A stretch of 64,000 nucleotides of DNA from Mytilus trossulus (GCF_036588685.1 NC_086379.1:18089862-18153861); one strand, 5' to 3'; positions 34,010 to 46,605 are shown, counted from the stretch's first letter. Numbers and translations are program-made. The notes: generated from the sequence alone by a model not told the origin.

Positions 34010-34479
34010 GTAACATATTCAATTTAGTTTTGTCTTGAAATGTATTATAAGCACATGACATACATGATTCATTAACACATGATAAAAAAAAATAAAGCCA
34101 TCATGCTGTAAAAGTCTCACAGGTTTCAATTATATCACATAGAATAAGAAAAATAATAAAATTATTTATTATAGTGTCACATATGAATTGAAACAAGGCA
34201 TTCACACAGTATTCATATACACAAAAACAACACTCAATATCTGGCCAACCAAAATAACTTATGAGACATGTACACTGATCCTGAAAACAAAAATATATAC
34301 AAAAATATAATATTTAAACTTGTTAATCATCTCGTAAACGTTATATTAAAAAAGCAACACGTCACTTAAAATATAAAAAATTCTTAGGTTAAAAAAGATG
34401 TATATTAACTATGAAAAATGAAATACTACAAAATTGGATAAAAATCTTATTAAATAAATACATTAAAAATTGATCATGG
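34010..34479. other. AT-rich intronic DNA
   Basis: Nothing supported beyond A/T tracts. Confidence 0.4.
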
Positions 34480-35020
34480 GAAAATATTACTGTAAAAATA
34501 ATTTTCTACGAAAAAAAAAATTATGTAAACATTTGCAAAAATCATACTGGATATTCAATTTGGTAGAATTCATATATAATTTCAATAAATTTTCTGTTTG
34601 TATTAAAATCTTGTAAGTCTTCAATAAATTTTGAGCATTCATAAAAATATTGTATCGAACATCGTCATAAATATAATGAGCATTCCATAACAAAATGTTG
34701 TTTTTCTGTTTCAATGCTGTTTGATTCGCACAATACACATATTCTGTATTCAATGGATGTAGGCGGCCTGGAGTATCTTGCCGTTTCAAATGCAATTAAA
34801 AGTGAACCGGAGCGAAACAGAGCCATTGTAATTCGCTCAGTTTTGAAAATGTCCAGACGGACATACTATTCAGTTTTCACACTTTGTTTGTATTGCCTAT
34901 AAGTTCGTTATTTTTTCCGTTCTGTGAGTTATGTCGATCATTAAAATTAACTTCCTCGTGCCATTCCGTGTTATCTAATACATAGAGAATAATACATGGC
35001 AAAATCCGTATCATATGTCG
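34480..35020 (-). pseudogene. LINE C-terminal remnant 1
   Basis: On the minus strand from ~34875 one frame reads VRLDIFKTERITMALFRSGS, then RICVLCESNSIETEKQHFVMEC. This is the zinc-knuckle-like C...C...H...C tail found at the end of many LINE ORF2 proteins. The frame then shifts into YDDVRYNIFMNAQNLL (34650-34600), the sequence that normally follows the last cysteine. A TATTTA-rich end lies toward 34480. Upstream coding is lost. Confidence 0.65.
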
Positions 35021-35219
35021 TATCATCCCGAGACATCAATATCAGCCCCCCAAAAAAAGGTTTACATGTGCTATGCATACATTACATGTTGTTTGCTCTG
35101 TTCCATAAATAGGTGAAAAAGATATATATTGATATAAATTTTGTTGTTTAAGATTACCATTCAGGATGAATAATAAGCATAGGGGCTCAAAGTTTTTCAA
35201 GTTCAAAAACTTTGTTGTA

Positions 35220-35960
35220 TTTTCTTGCTGTATATAACTCTTAGTTATAAAAGTTTTTCAGTCTATTTCTTAATTCAATTGCATTTGGAAGCTTTTCGTC
35301 TAGCTTGCATTTATAAATGTATTTTTTGGCAAAAATTACAAGAAAATTTAAAAATAAGCTTTCTTCTACAAAACCAAGAAAAAAGTTTTTTTTGTTAAAT
35401 TCAATGTTAACATAGAAATTTTTCAGACAAGCACAAAACAAATATAAAAAATTGGATGTCACTTGACAATCATAAAATAAATGTCCAATAGTTTCATCTT
35501 CACATCTACAAAAAGAACAGAACTTTGTATCTTTGATTTTAATCTAATATAAAAATGTATTTGTAGGAATAATCCTATGTAAAAACTTATATTGGAAATT
35601 ATACAAATATGTATCTCTACAACCTTTCTGAAGTATACAAAAGTATTTCTTCCAGTCTTCAATGTTAGAATGCAGCTCATCCTCCCATTTTGAAAATTTT
35701 ACAACTTGAGGATGTGCACATTTTACAATAAGATTATTATATATGAATTTGATATTTTTACTCCTAGTAATTTTCTCCCAAAAAATATCCTGTAGAGTAA
35801 AATTTTCTAAGTCAGTGTCAGTGTTTTCCCTAATACACTGTTTTACCTCCATAGTATAACAATAACATACAGCATGTTTTTTTTTAACATTTTCAGAACA
35901 TATTGGCAATGTTTTTGATAAATACAGAAAGTCGTTTATACAGTTGTACATTACACATTG
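35220..35960 (-). pseudogene. LINE C-terminal remnant 2
   Basis: Minus-strand frames 35951-35544 and 35462-35241 carry WEDELHSNIEDWKKYF, FQYKFLHRIIPTNTFLY and, after a stop, a cysteine cluster FCSFCRCEDETIGHLFYDC (35530-35480). This order (a LHRIIPTN block, a C-C-H-C cluster, then a hydrophobic tail) is typical of another LINE clade's ORF2 end. The remnant abuts remnant 3, so one inserted next to or into the other. Confidence 0.7.
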
Positions 35961-37200
35961 AAAGAAGACCTTCCATTTTTTTAAAATTAGGGTTCACTGT
36001 GTAAAAGCTTGGCAGAAACTTTTCCCTTAATACAACAATATTTTGATAAGTACACTTAAATAACAAATGAAATTCATCACCAATATTACTCTTACACAAA
36101 GTACATATTCTATCATGCCTCGGGATATTTTGCCATCTGCCTGTTTCTATAGGCAGACGCAGATTTGAACACCTAAAGTGTGTGATCCAAAGCCTGCAAT
36201 ATTCGGGAAGTTTTAGCAGATATGTTTCTAAAGTAAAATCTTTTTTAAATATTGATTAAAATTGACCTCGTGATGGATTTTCAATATTACTAAACCACTG
36301 TTGTACAAATTGATCACAAAGTATCTGTTTTAAGTACATTTTATCACAGTAGCCTGTTTGATTGGCAAAAATATATCCAATGCCAGTATCGTTTAATATT
36401 GCTTCTATACAATTTACCCATTTAAAGGTGTATTTAGATTTAGGCCTTAAACCAAGCATCAGTCTATACAATAAACTGCATAGTTTTGATTCATTATTTA
36501 CAATTTTACATTAATATATAATCATTCTGATTTTCACCTTTATTTCAAGAGGAAATCTACCCAATTCTCCGTACACCATAAAATTAGGCGTAGAGTTTCT
36601 AACTTTCAGCGCCCTTTTGCAGAATTTCAAGTGAGTTTTTTCGATAATTTTCAGGTTTTCAAAGCCTCAAACTGCAGAACCATACAGTAAGATAGGTTCT
36701 ATCATAGAATCATAGAGTTTAAATTGTAGATCAATAGGTAAAGATTCATTCCGTATAATTTTGTAAATATAAAACAGTGCCTTTTGGGCTTGATCTACAA
36801 GTTTCTTCTTGGTATCAAAAAAGGTACCATTTTATTTGAAAATGACACCCAAGTACGAATATGTATCAATAATTTCAAGTAAATCAGTCTGCAGTGTAAA
36901 TTGCAGATTTTGTTTAGTTTTCCTCTTGCTAAATACCATTACTTTGGTTTTCTTAACATTCACCTTCAGTTTCCAATTTTCACAGTACAACTGGAAAATA
37001 TCTAAGGAATTTTGCAAGCCTTCTTTAGTTTCTTAAAAGATTACTGTATCATCAGCATACAGAATTACGAACAATACAAAAAATATATGAAGTTCGTTTT
37101 CAAATATTTCCTTCAAAAGTTCTAAAGGAATACCATCTAAATTTCTAAAATATTGTTCCAAATCGTTTAAGAAAATAGAAAATATATTTATTGGCCAAAG
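35893..37200 (-). pseudogene. LINE RT and C-terminal region, remnant 3
   Basis: On the minus strand from 37200: SIFLNDLEQYF, then the RT catalytic LYADDTVIF (37065-37040, followed by a stop), then LYCENWKLKVNVKKTKVM, IEPILLYGSAV, NFMVYGELGRFPLEIK and LRLPIETGRWQ with the cluster RICTLCKSNIGDEFHLLFKC near 36090. The plus-strand LINE at 47930-49800 has the same motif order (LRLPIE-like RLPIECGR, RICYLC, GDEFHYIYNC), so both belong to one clade. Stops at several points show it is dead. Confidence 0.8.
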
Positions 37201-37643
37201 CATGTAAATTGTCTAATTACCCTGATTATCATTCCTTTTTAGTATTGGCTCAATTAACAAAACTGTAATACGGCAAAAGGAAAATACATATGTGTACGAA
37301 TGTCGAGATAAAAAGGGCATCATATTATATGTTTATCGTACCAACGCCATATGTTGACATGAAAATCCTATATATTCCTCTTATTTTACCACACCAATCT
37401 TCAAAACCGGCATGATTAGCAAATTTGGTCTAATCTATAGATTACAGAATATATAATTACCATTTTGGTTGGTAATTAATCACTTTAAACGATTGTATTT
37501 TCTTTTTATTTAAAATATATTTTTTCATATTTCCGGTATTTACAAAACATTATCATTTTGGTTTCAAAATGTTTCGATTTTTAATATTATGCCTAATAAT
37601 TTGATATATGTTTTTTTTTATCTTTCTATTTTTATTTTTTTAG
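37201..37643. other. Intron end of ApoL-like gene
   Basis: AT-rich. Ends with a pyrimidine-rich tract and the acceptor ttatttttttag at 37643. Confidence 0.5.
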
Positions 37644-38662
37644 TGCGAATTACGGGAGGATCTCTTATAATTGCTGGAATTGCTTTATCTCCCGTATCGT
37701 TTGGGACTTCCAATTGTCTAACAATAGCCGGATGTACTTTGACCGGCGGGTCTACCATTGCAAGCATTTCGCATTCTCTTTCATCGGACATATTAATTAA
37801 CAAACGTAATCCACATAAAACAACGGACATGTTTAAGAATCCTAGTTTTTTACGTCGATTATTGTCTAAAGTAAGTCGAATTAGAGAATGCGAATCAAAA
37901 GAAAGCCAGTTTTACACAATAGAAAAAATCTTGGAAATGATGTTACGCAAATTGGCAAATTTCGAGGAAAATGTGGGTGAAATATATGTAAGAAAGCATG
38001 AATTTGAAATTGAAGAAGACATCGTTGACAATTCACTGAAAACTCGTATTAAAGACAAAATCAAAAGATGTTGGAATAACGTTAAAAGAATTATGAAACC
38101 CGTTCCTGCAGTAAATGATACTGTTAATAACAAAACAGGTCCAGCGATAAGGAATACCGTTTCCACAACGAAAGATGTTTATAATGCTTACTCAGATGTT
38201 AAAGAATGTATCTCACATGCAACCAATCCTAATTATGCTAACGAGGCCAATCAACCAGTAATGGACCTTGTACCGGATTGTTTTCTACAAGAATTGGAGA
38301 ATGGAATAAATATTCTACATCCAGCTGTAGACAGTACTCTTATAGGAGCAGGAATGATTTTCGATTGTGTATCAATTGGACGGAATGTACAAAAAATACG
38401 AAATCGCGAAACATGCGAAGAAGCAAAAACCCTACAGGAAGTAATAAACTCGTATGAGTCCGACAGAAAAGAATTTCACAAGTCAATGCATCAAATTGCT
38501 GAAAAAATCGAAAAGCAGGTAATACCATGCATACTTAACAACGAGAACGCCGTGTATCATGAATATCAGATAAGTGAGTTTAAACGCTTGAAAACATTTT
38601 TAGGAGATGGATTTCAATCCGTATTTGAGATCTGCAATCAGAACGAGAACCAGATCTCTTAG
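37644..38662 (+). CDS. Apolipoprotein L-like gene, main (last) coding exon
   Basis: The exon follows a strong acceptor (tctatttttatttttttag). It encodes 339 residues to TAG at 38660-38662; with exon 1 the protein would be ~396 residues, normal for ApoL-like proteins. Near its start is GGSLIIAGIALSPVSFG followed by LTIAGCTLTGGSTIA, the small-residue-rich hydrophobic hairpin typical of the ApoL membrane-insertion domain. The middle is charged and helical. Later VDSTLIGAGMIFDCVSIGRN and a charged SYESDRKEF segment match the second ApoL hydrophobic stretch and its following helix. ApoL proteins insert in membranes and act in lipid and ion handling and innate immunity; the role here is unknown. 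No poly-A signal is obvious in the next 200 bases. Confidence 0.75.
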
Positions 38663-41600
38663 TCTTAGTGTTTACCTGACTCATATCATTGGTAATCATG
38701 AACTATTTAAGATATTGAAGTATAAGGTGATTTTTTAAGAAGATAAGAATGAAAATTATTCGTTTTTGAGATGCAATATAGCAGGAAATCACATAAACAT
38801 AAACACTGAAAACATAACAAATAATAAGTTCAAAATTGTAAGCGATATTGTGATTTCTTTAAATGACATATTTAACAAATCTGACTCAGGGTAAGGAAGT
38901 CTCCTTTTTTGTAATTAACATTTTTCTAAATACTATTATTGTTTACGCCAATGAAAGAAATTGCCTTATAGCGCTCTTTTGGCGGATGTAAAATTTCGCG
39001 ATTAAGGGGCAACCAAGTAAAAATTGAAGGTTTCTTATTTGGTGGATTCTTTTTTTCAAATTAAATATTTTTGCGGATATGGAAATAATTGCAGTTAAAA
39101 AGTAGATTCCCCCCCCCCCCCCCCCCCCCAGTTAAACAAGATAATCATCCAAGGCGTCACTCATACTACGGACAATATGATACATTGACGTCTTATTTAT
39201 TGATTATAATTTTATCCCGATTCAGTTATTCAATAGAATACCGGTAACTTTGAAAATTTCCATAGGTGTACAAACTTCTTGTAAATATTACGTTTGATTA
39301 GATACGAAATTGATTTGACCTGTCAAGTACTTATCACGTTATAAAATTTTGAAGAGTAACCTACAACTCTTAAATAATTTGAAACTAATTAATGAGGTAA
39401 AATACAGAGTACCGTACACTTTTACTTTATTTGACACTATTTGAGAAACGGGTAAAAATACAATTATGTACAACGCTCTTTAGCATTCATCTTGTTAAAA
39501 CTAACATATAACTAATAACTATATAACTAATAACTATATAAATAATAACTAAATAACTAATAACTATATAACTAATAACTAATAATATAACTAATAACTA
39601 TATTACTAACTATATAACTAAAACAACTATATATAACTAACTAAAACTATATAATTAACATATAACTAATATACCTTTATTGACCTGTCGACCGGAAACA
39701 ATAGATCGTTTAAAAAACGAACTTACTATTAGAAAGTACCAAACTTTTGCATAAATTTTCGCATAATTCATTTTCGTATTTATTATTTTTTTTTCAAAAT
39801 AAGCAAAAAAACCACTCCGTTAACATAACCCGCTGTACGGTATGTTGATAATAATATTTACGGTACCAACTTTTTTGCTGTATTGGTTAAATAGTTTTAA
39901 ACAATAGGAAAAATGTGTAGACAAATAGTTCTATTCTGGCAATTAAGTATTTGGCTTAAACAAAACAAAAATGATACACATCGTTGGTCTATCAAATATT
40001 TGAATTTGAGAGTTCATTATGATGATAAAGCGTTAGATGTGCTTTCTGGATATACGTTTGATTTTTCAATTGCAATCCCACCAAGTAGAACAAAAGACAT
40101 ATAGCCATATGATGACGAATAATACCATTTTAGAAATGTTTGCTTTTTATCTTCAAATCATTACAGTTGTCTGAGGTAGAAATTCAGTTGCTTGGTGAAT
40201 TTATAAGATAATACTATTTCATCTTTTCGTAGCTATAGAATTTTATATAAGGCAATTTATGAGGATGCATCTTCAAGATAAGAAATATTACAAAGCAATT
40301 GTTATTTAACTTCTTGTTCCTAATGATAACATGATGCAAGGATTCTAGAAAGCGTCGTTGTGTGTACTTTAATGTCATTGTTCACATATTGTTCATATGA
40401 AACATTTGGCGTTAACTATTTACATAAACTTTTAAAACTCACATGTATGGAAGATATCATGCAATTTATTTTTTTAGGTTTATTCCCAACCAATAAAAGT
40501 AGGAGGATATTTTCTGGTCTGTGCATCCTGTCCGTTCATTAGTCCCATATATACTAGATTTAAAATAAGCGTTTTGACCCGGATTGATTGATTCACTGAA
40601 TATAGCAATTTGATACTGTGAGTCGGCATTTCAAATTGACACACATATTTTTGTTCACATGATTTAAATATCGATGTATGTGTATCTTTAATATTTATTA
40701 TCTATCCACTGACAATTTGTTCAGTTTTTTCTTCAGCATATAATGTATACAATGCAGACCTCATTGGATTATTTCGATAATTCAAGGCAAATTTGAGGAA
40801 TACGATCCATTTATCAATATAACAATTGCAGCATTTAAACTCTCGTGTTAATCGAAATATTTCAATTACAAAAATGTAGTGTTTATTTATGACCGGAAAT
40901 GTAATCATCCATAACAAGTACTCTACTTGATTGCTACAATAGTGTTGGTTAGAATAGGTATATGAATAACAAGCTTAAGAAGATATAATGACATTTTGTT
41001 GTACGAGCGCTTGTTTACAAAAAATGACATTTTTTAATCGAATCAAATAGTTAATTCAAATAATTGGATATCCGTTTAAATCGAATTACTCATTTTAATC
41101 GGGACCCAAACAGCTCTAGCACTACCAACATGTAATTGTTTTTTCGGAATTTCTTATTAATCGTCGTTTCATTTATGCAGGCGATTAAGCCTTTTATAAA
41201 TTGTATTGGCGTTTTTCTTTAAGTAGAAGACGATTTGTTGACCATTATTGTCATGTTACTGTGTTAGAATATACAATTTTCATATTATTAAAAGAACATC
41301 TGACAAAACGTATTGCGCTTTTCAAAGTATTGATCACATAAAAAATACTTTGGTAAATATTTTGATTTTACCCTCTTAATCACCCTTATAATAGATCTTT
41401 AAAATGTATCACCAATATAAACAAATATATTTTTGATAACCTGTGCATTTATACATGTAGTTATATTATATAATTATATTTGACAATTTATTAGTAATCC
41501 TCTTTATAATTGATGCTTCTGAAATATTATGTATTTTTTAAGTATGCAATGTTGTATGTGTATTTACTAACAAATACTAACAGCTGTATAATTATGTTAT

Positions 41601-42609
41601 TTACTGTTAGCGAGCCCATGATAATGTACCGGTACTTGATGTTTAACAAATGTAGAAGATTTCAATAAAATATGAAAAAAAATAGATAAATAAAAAAAGT
41701 TTTAACCACATTGTTATTTATAGTACAATATTAGTCTGGTCGTTATGACACAACAAAGTACTTATCGAATTTGTTGAACGAATGATTCCTTCTTCCCGAA
41801 CTACTAATATTTGATTTTATGATTTTTATATCGTGAGAATGAACGTATATTCCAGTTACAGAATAGGCTTTATTATGTAGGATAGTAGAAATGATTGTGT
41901 TTTACTGTCTACGTTTTGCTCAAAGAACGATATAATAGATAAGATGTTGATTAAAAGCAAGTAAAATAAACTTACCAAGCAAATATTTCTTTTGTCAGAC
42001 AATGAACGACGTACAGCCTTTTCTCATGATTTTGTTTCAAAATTCGAAGCTTTTTGTTCGCTAAAGTCTCCTCTAATTTCTGAAATCAACACCAATCCAC
42101 CACAAGCGGTTTCGAATAATAAATTATGTTCTACTTTTGACAATGATTTGCTTTTAGTAAATTTCTGGTATAACTTTTATTTTATTTAATGTTTGAAAAC
42201 GTTTATTTTTTCTGATCATCATGTACCTAATTCATGAGCCTTACACTAAATGTGGAAAAATATATATAGATAGTGACAGTGTTTTAAAATTAGGAAATGA
42301 ATATTCAGGTGTGAAGGCAATTAATACATTAATAATTACTTATTCAAGTACATTGAGACATGTATATGTTGTGTGCAAGCTATTTTTTTTGTACATGTAT
42401 TTTGTAAATAAGGTTTATTATGTGGTCATTGAATAAAAATTCTATAGTGTGTATCAATGTTTTTTTTTTATAACAAAATCCATTCTATATATTATTGTAC
42501 AAGTTACAAGTGAATGTTAGTCGAATTTAGTATGAATTGTAATTTGTACAGGCACTTTATGTACAAAATACAATTTTTACAAAGTCAAAAAGCAAATTAT
42601 AATTTGTAC
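38663..42609. other. ~4 kb of gene-free AT-rich DNA
   Basis: Holds a run of 21 C (39109-39129) and a degenerate simple repeat of 'taactaataactatata' words at 39500-39680. Small frames (39913-40104, 40360-40542, 40702-40917, 41992-42189, 42221-42436) have no recognisable domains. No RNA gene or TIR pair was recognised by eye. Confidence 0.45.
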
Positions 42610-42885
42610 AAAATGATAGCTTGTACACAAAAGGCAAAATCACAAAAATACTGAGTTTCGAGGAAAGTTCAATCGGAAAGTCCCTAATCACATGGCAAAA
42701 TCAAATGACAAAACACATCAAACGAATGGACAACAACTGTCATATACCTTACTTGGTACAGGCATTTTCAAATGTAGAAAATGGTACATTGAACATGGTT
42801 TTATAGCGCTAAACCTCTCACTTTTACAACAGTCTCACCAAATTCCGTTATAGTTACAACGATGCGTGAACAAATCAGACATAAT
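42610..42885 (+). repeat. Mussel repeat family B, copy 1
   Basis: 'gaaagtccctaatcacatggcaaaatcaaatgac', 'catcaaacgaatggacaacaactgtcatat' and 'cttggtacaggcattttcaaatgtagaaaatgg' recur at 61855-62060 and 63030-63215. Confidence 0.8.
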
Positions 42886-43714
42886 AAATACAATAATCAA
42901 AATATGGGTACAGCGCTAGCAGTTATCACTGTGTTACCATCTTAAAACAAACAATTTTACCTAAAAAAAACCACATAAGCATCTATCAAAGTAAAACCAC
43001 ATTTATTGCTTCGCGTGTCTTACGTCAGAAAATTTAAATTTCACATAGGAAGACATTTTGTCGTTCAATGATTACACAACACAAATTTATAATTTCACAT
43101 GGAAAATGTTGGTATACATACAGGGTTGAATAATCACAAGTATGCTCGATTCAATTTCAGAAAAAGACCGAGATTAAATATTTACAGAATTTCTAAGAAT
43201 CCAAAAATGGTTAATACCACTACTCGATTAAAATAATTTTGTCGTTTGTCGTTCAACGTGTTTTCTAATTTAAAATCGAACTATAACATAATGACATTTA
43301 ATAGAGGAATAACATAATGACGGGATCTTTTAAAGTACAGAGTCACGTTATAAGAACCAAAGAAACACATCAAATCGCATATACAAAACACACCAGCAAA
43401 AATGAAAGATAATACAAACACAAATACGGGATGTATAAGTACCGAGCCACGTCAAGTGGTTATTACTGAACACAATCCAAACAATAAAAGTAATAATAAT
43501 AACAAAGACAAATAAAAGAACATAATAACACGTTGTTAAGATGACAAACAACGTCAATCTTTACATCAAGACCATCATGTATTATTTGTAAAGTTGATAC
43601 GGAATATTTATCAACAAGGTCTAAGTACCTTCCGATGAAATTTCAAAGGAAAAGAACGAGACATTTTTTACACCCCCTGGTTCATCAACTTTCTGCTCAG
43701 ACACTGGTGACGTT
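42886..43714. other. Repeat-rich, gene-free stretch
   Basis: 43330-43560 contains 'gggatgtataagtaccgagccacgtc' (compare 10113-10150) and looks like part of another mussel repeat. Nothing else is supported. Confidence 0.45.
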
Positions 43715-44220
43715 TTACAAAGTCTGAGTGTGGCTGTAAGCTCTTGAATATCGAATAAGTTGGGAAATGTTTATCCCATATGCAGGTGAAGTTGGTATAT
43801 TGCTACTAAGGTGGGGGAAATTGATAATTTCAAAATTAAAATCGTCTCGTTTGTAATAGATACTGGTACTCAGATGACTGTGCATGTCAAATTCGAGATA
43901 TAAGTCTAGAAATGAGGAGGAGGAAGCCGTGTCTGTTGTTTCTTCAATTTCTAGTTGTGGGTGAAATGATAATAGAACCAAATCAAAAAGTTTGGATTAT
44001 TTATGGAAAGACCATCATCAATATATCTGAAAATGAAATTTAATAAGCTGGCTTCTTTGATCTTCTTGTTTCTGACAAGTGTCTGAAGGAACTCCGATTC
44101 ATATGAAAATAAGAATAGGTCGGTAAGGAGAGGTGCACAGTTCGTTCCCAAAGGAATGCCGATAATTTGTTGAAAGGTCTTCCACAAAATTCAACAAATA
44201 TGTTGTCGATAAAAAAACTC
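43715..44220 (-). pseudogene. Penelope-like reverse transcriptase remnant 1
   Basis: Two overlapping minus frames. The first (44187-43951) has GIPLGTNCAPLLTDLFLFSYE and FRYIDDGLSINNPNF, the RT fingers/palm with a YIDD active site. The second (43981-43715) has SSFLDLYLEF, YYKRDDFNFEIINFP and PAYGINISQLIRYSRA. This order (GI.LGTNCAP, RYIDD, FLDL, KRDDFNF, PAYG.YISQLIR) matches a bivalve-common RT lineage I associate with Penelope-like elements. A frameshift separates the halves and both ends are missing. Confidence 0.65.
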
Positions 44221-44569
44221 CAGCATACTGATCACTTGTTCTTCTGTGCAGCATGTTTTACCCTCTCACAACATATATATGTTACAGGGAGTTTGTAAAA
44301 TCAGAAATTTTGTAAAATCACTTGACCTATTAGTGATTTTGCAAAATCACAAACTGTTTCAGTGGTTTTGTAAAATCCCTGACATTGTGAGGAATTTTAC
44401 AAATTCACTGAAAATAGAGCTAGGGATTTTGTAAAATCACTGTTTACAAGTTTAATTTGCTATTGTAAATATGTTTTTCTTAATATAAAAATAGACTTAT
44501 GATTTTGAAATGCATCTACTATTCCATATTTGTCCTGCTTTTCTACAATCACACCTATTTTGTTCACAT

Positions 44570-44815
44570 CTATTCTTTCCAGAATAGCCACATTTTAAAA
44601 AAGCCTTGTCTAAAAGATATAAAATTTTCAATTGAAACAGCTGATGGACTCAAGAACAAGGAATCAGTGGGTTCAAACGGGTTCCTTACATAATACCATT
44701 CTTTTAGCAAGACGATAGCCATTCTCTGTCTTTCCATGGACAATCGGAATCGCATCCGATATTGTAATTTTCTTCTCATGTCAGCCATTTTGTTTTCAAT
44801 GTTGATTTTGTCCAA
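44570..44815 (-). CDS. Unknown 81-residue frame in TIR element
   Basis: The frame begins MDKINIENKMADMRRKLQ, is rich in arginine and methionine in its first half, and ends FKMWLFWKE. A second ATG, MADMRRKL, ten codons in, is an alternative start. I recognise no family. Its place inside the TIRs suggests a transposon exon or remnant; it may also be fortuitous. Confidence 0.25.
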   Translation of the reverse strand: MDKINIENKMADMRRKLQYRMRFRLSMERQRMAIVLLKEWYYVRNPFEPTDSLFLSPSAVSIENFISFRQGFFKMWLFWKE

Positions 44816-44935
44816 TACGATTTTACTCGAATTTACATATTATTTTTCTGCATAAAGCTAGCGGTTGAACAAAATAAACATCAATGTCATGAATAATAAT
44901 GCTAAAAACAAGTTTTAATGTCGTTTTTTTGGAGA

Positions 44936-45402
44936 CTTTGGTACTGTAAAGGTTTGCCGCGAAAAGTTATTTTTTTAATTTCCTCTCAAGTCGGGCATGT
45001 CGAGCGTAGCTAGTAACCAAGTCAAAAGTCAGACTGCAAAAGTAGAAGGTCGCAGACCTCGGACAACCGCTAATTTGAACTTCTGCCTCCAAATTGAAAA
45101 GATACAAAAATTTCGTCTTATAATTTAAAATTGCCACCAACAGCATAAACAGTGGAACTTATTTTAAGACTAGTGACGTAGTTGACTACGTATTGACGAC
45201 AAACAATATTTCTACGACTTTTGCCATTTGGGAAATCTTAACTACTTGTCTTTAGAGATTTTCGGCGATTAAACATTTAATACATTTGTTTTTCGACGGC
45301 TTATCCAATATCTCAGGGGATAATAAACTACATTAAGATTCCTAACGTGCACTACTTCCTATGTGCAACTTCAAAACTTTTGGATCATTTAAGGTTTTTC
45401 TG
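44936..45402 (+). repeat. Dispersed repeat, copy of 1-422 (inverted)
   Basis: Matches 1-422 in reverse complement, from 'ttggtactgtaaaggtttgccgcg' to 'aaggtttttctga'. It carries an insert or replacement around 45083-45140 compared with the other copy. The plus-strand ATG at 44998 starts the same MSSVASNQVKS frame but stops at ~45124. Confidence 0.8.
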
Positions 45403-45512
45403 ATCATATTTTTTGTAATCAAGAATTAAATGTATGAAAAAACTGTCCAATTAGTTATAAATAACATAACATTGAGCTAGATAATAACAATGACACATAT
45501 TTCAGCATATTT

Positions 45513-45770
45513 CTAGAGTGCTCGCATAAGGCAGCTTTTGCCTAAAAATCTATTAGACCGACTCAACATACGACTGGCTTGTTTTACCATTGACTTGGAA
45601 GCGTTTGCACGTTCGTTTTCAATGACCGTTTCTGTATCACACAGAAAGCAAATTACTTTTGACTGAAAGTTTTCTGTTATGATAGATTTTTCACATAAAG
45701 CATGTACAGTTGTGTTACAAGAAGAACATGAAGTTGCATTCAAATCAGTTGCTTCACATACAAGACACAT
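45513..45770 (-). pseudogene. Zinc-finger fragment of a KRBA2-like transposon protein
   Basis: The 85-residue frame starts MCLVCEATDLNATSCSSCN, then VHALCEKSI and VICFLCD: a C2-C2-H-C-C2 zinc-binding pattern resembling a PHD-like finger. It is followed by ERANASKSMVKQASRML. Integrase-derived KRBA2-like proteins, which I recall as abundant in bivalves, have such a finger after the integrase core and then a conserved QA..ML..SN helix, which this resembles. The rest of the gene is missing: a mussel repeat (45784-46190) is inserted 14 bases upstream of the first codon. Confidence 0.5.
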
Positions 45771-45783
45771 GTCAGTTTGTGGT

Positions 45784-46190
45784 TCAGTAGGTAGTGGTCT
45801 GGAGCTGGCATGTCAGTAACTGCTAATAGTCTGTTTTTGTATATGTATTATTGTCATTTTGTCTAATTTCTTTCGTTTCATGATCTGACATCGGACTCGT
45901 ACTTCTCTGAAACTGAGTTTTACTGTACGTATTGTTTACGTTTGTTTTTTCTACACTCTCTAGAGATATAGGGGGATTGCTATCTCAAAAAAGCATGTGT
46001 ATCCCCTTTTGTGTGCTGTCCCAAGTCAGACATATATTTGTTTAGGGACCAACTGAAAGAACGCCTCTAGGTGCGCGAGTTTTTCGCTGCATTGAAGACC
46101 CACAGGTGGCCTTCGCTGTTGTCAGCACTATGGTCAGGTAATTGTCTCTTTGACACATTCCCCATTTCCAATCTCAATTTTATAGATTGA
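45784..46190 (+). repeat. Mussel dispersed repeat (49797-50290 family)
   Basis: 'ggagctggcatgtcagtaactgctaatagtctg', 'ttcatgatctgacatcggactcgtacttctc', 'aggtgcgcgagtttttcgctgcattgaagac' and 'tctttgacacattccccatttcc'. It is the reverse of 49797-50290. Confidence 0.85.
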
Positions 46191-46544
46191 GTGTTACTGC
46201 TGTAGGCTTTTTTCCACAGAAATTTCAATCAATAAGTATGAATTAATTTTTACAAATTCCCTGCAAACAATCAGCGAATCTGTAAAAAAGATCTGAATTA
46301 TTTTAGGCCGGGATAATCTGAAATTACTTGTCCACATCAGGGAATCTATAAATCCCTTATCAGGTTGTTTTCGATTTTTGAGTTTGACTGTCCCTTTGGT
46401 ATCTTTCGTCCCTCTTTTATCAGTTCAGTAATTTTAAAAACTCCCTAAAATTTCTGTGATTTTACAAAATCCCTTATTTTACAAATTCCCTTAAATATAC
46501 TAGTATATATATATATATAACGCTAGACTAAATCTGACGTGGAA

Positions 46545-46605
46545 AAGTATTTGGTGTCACGATATCTCAGTAGCATGGGTTCGAATCCCGTCGAGTAAAG
46601 AACAA
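46545..46605 (+). other. tRNA-like B-box segment
   Basis: 'gatatctcagtagcatgggttcgaatcccgtcgag' includes a perfect-looking pol III B box (ggttcgaatcc). Only the 3' half resembles a tRNA. Probably the head of a SINE or a tRNA fragment. Confidence 0.35.

Larger units (their letters stand above)
44287..46490 (-). mobile_element. 2.2-kb TIR element with palindromic subterminal repeats
   Basis: The left end gggagtttgtaaaatcag and the reverse complement of the right end, gggaatttgtaaaataag, are inverted termini. Up to 44445 on the left and from ~46240 on the right, the palindrome-like word gattttgtaaaatc and variants recur five or six times, as expected for transposase-binding subterminal repeats. 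The interior holds two minus-strand frames, the repeat shared with 1-422 and an inserted mussel repeat. Confidence 0.65.

Noticed and set aside
35060-35220. Additional exon of the ApoL-like gene on the plus strand
   Set aside because: The region is LINE 3' sequence on the minus strand; no plus-strand frame with splice sites was convincing.
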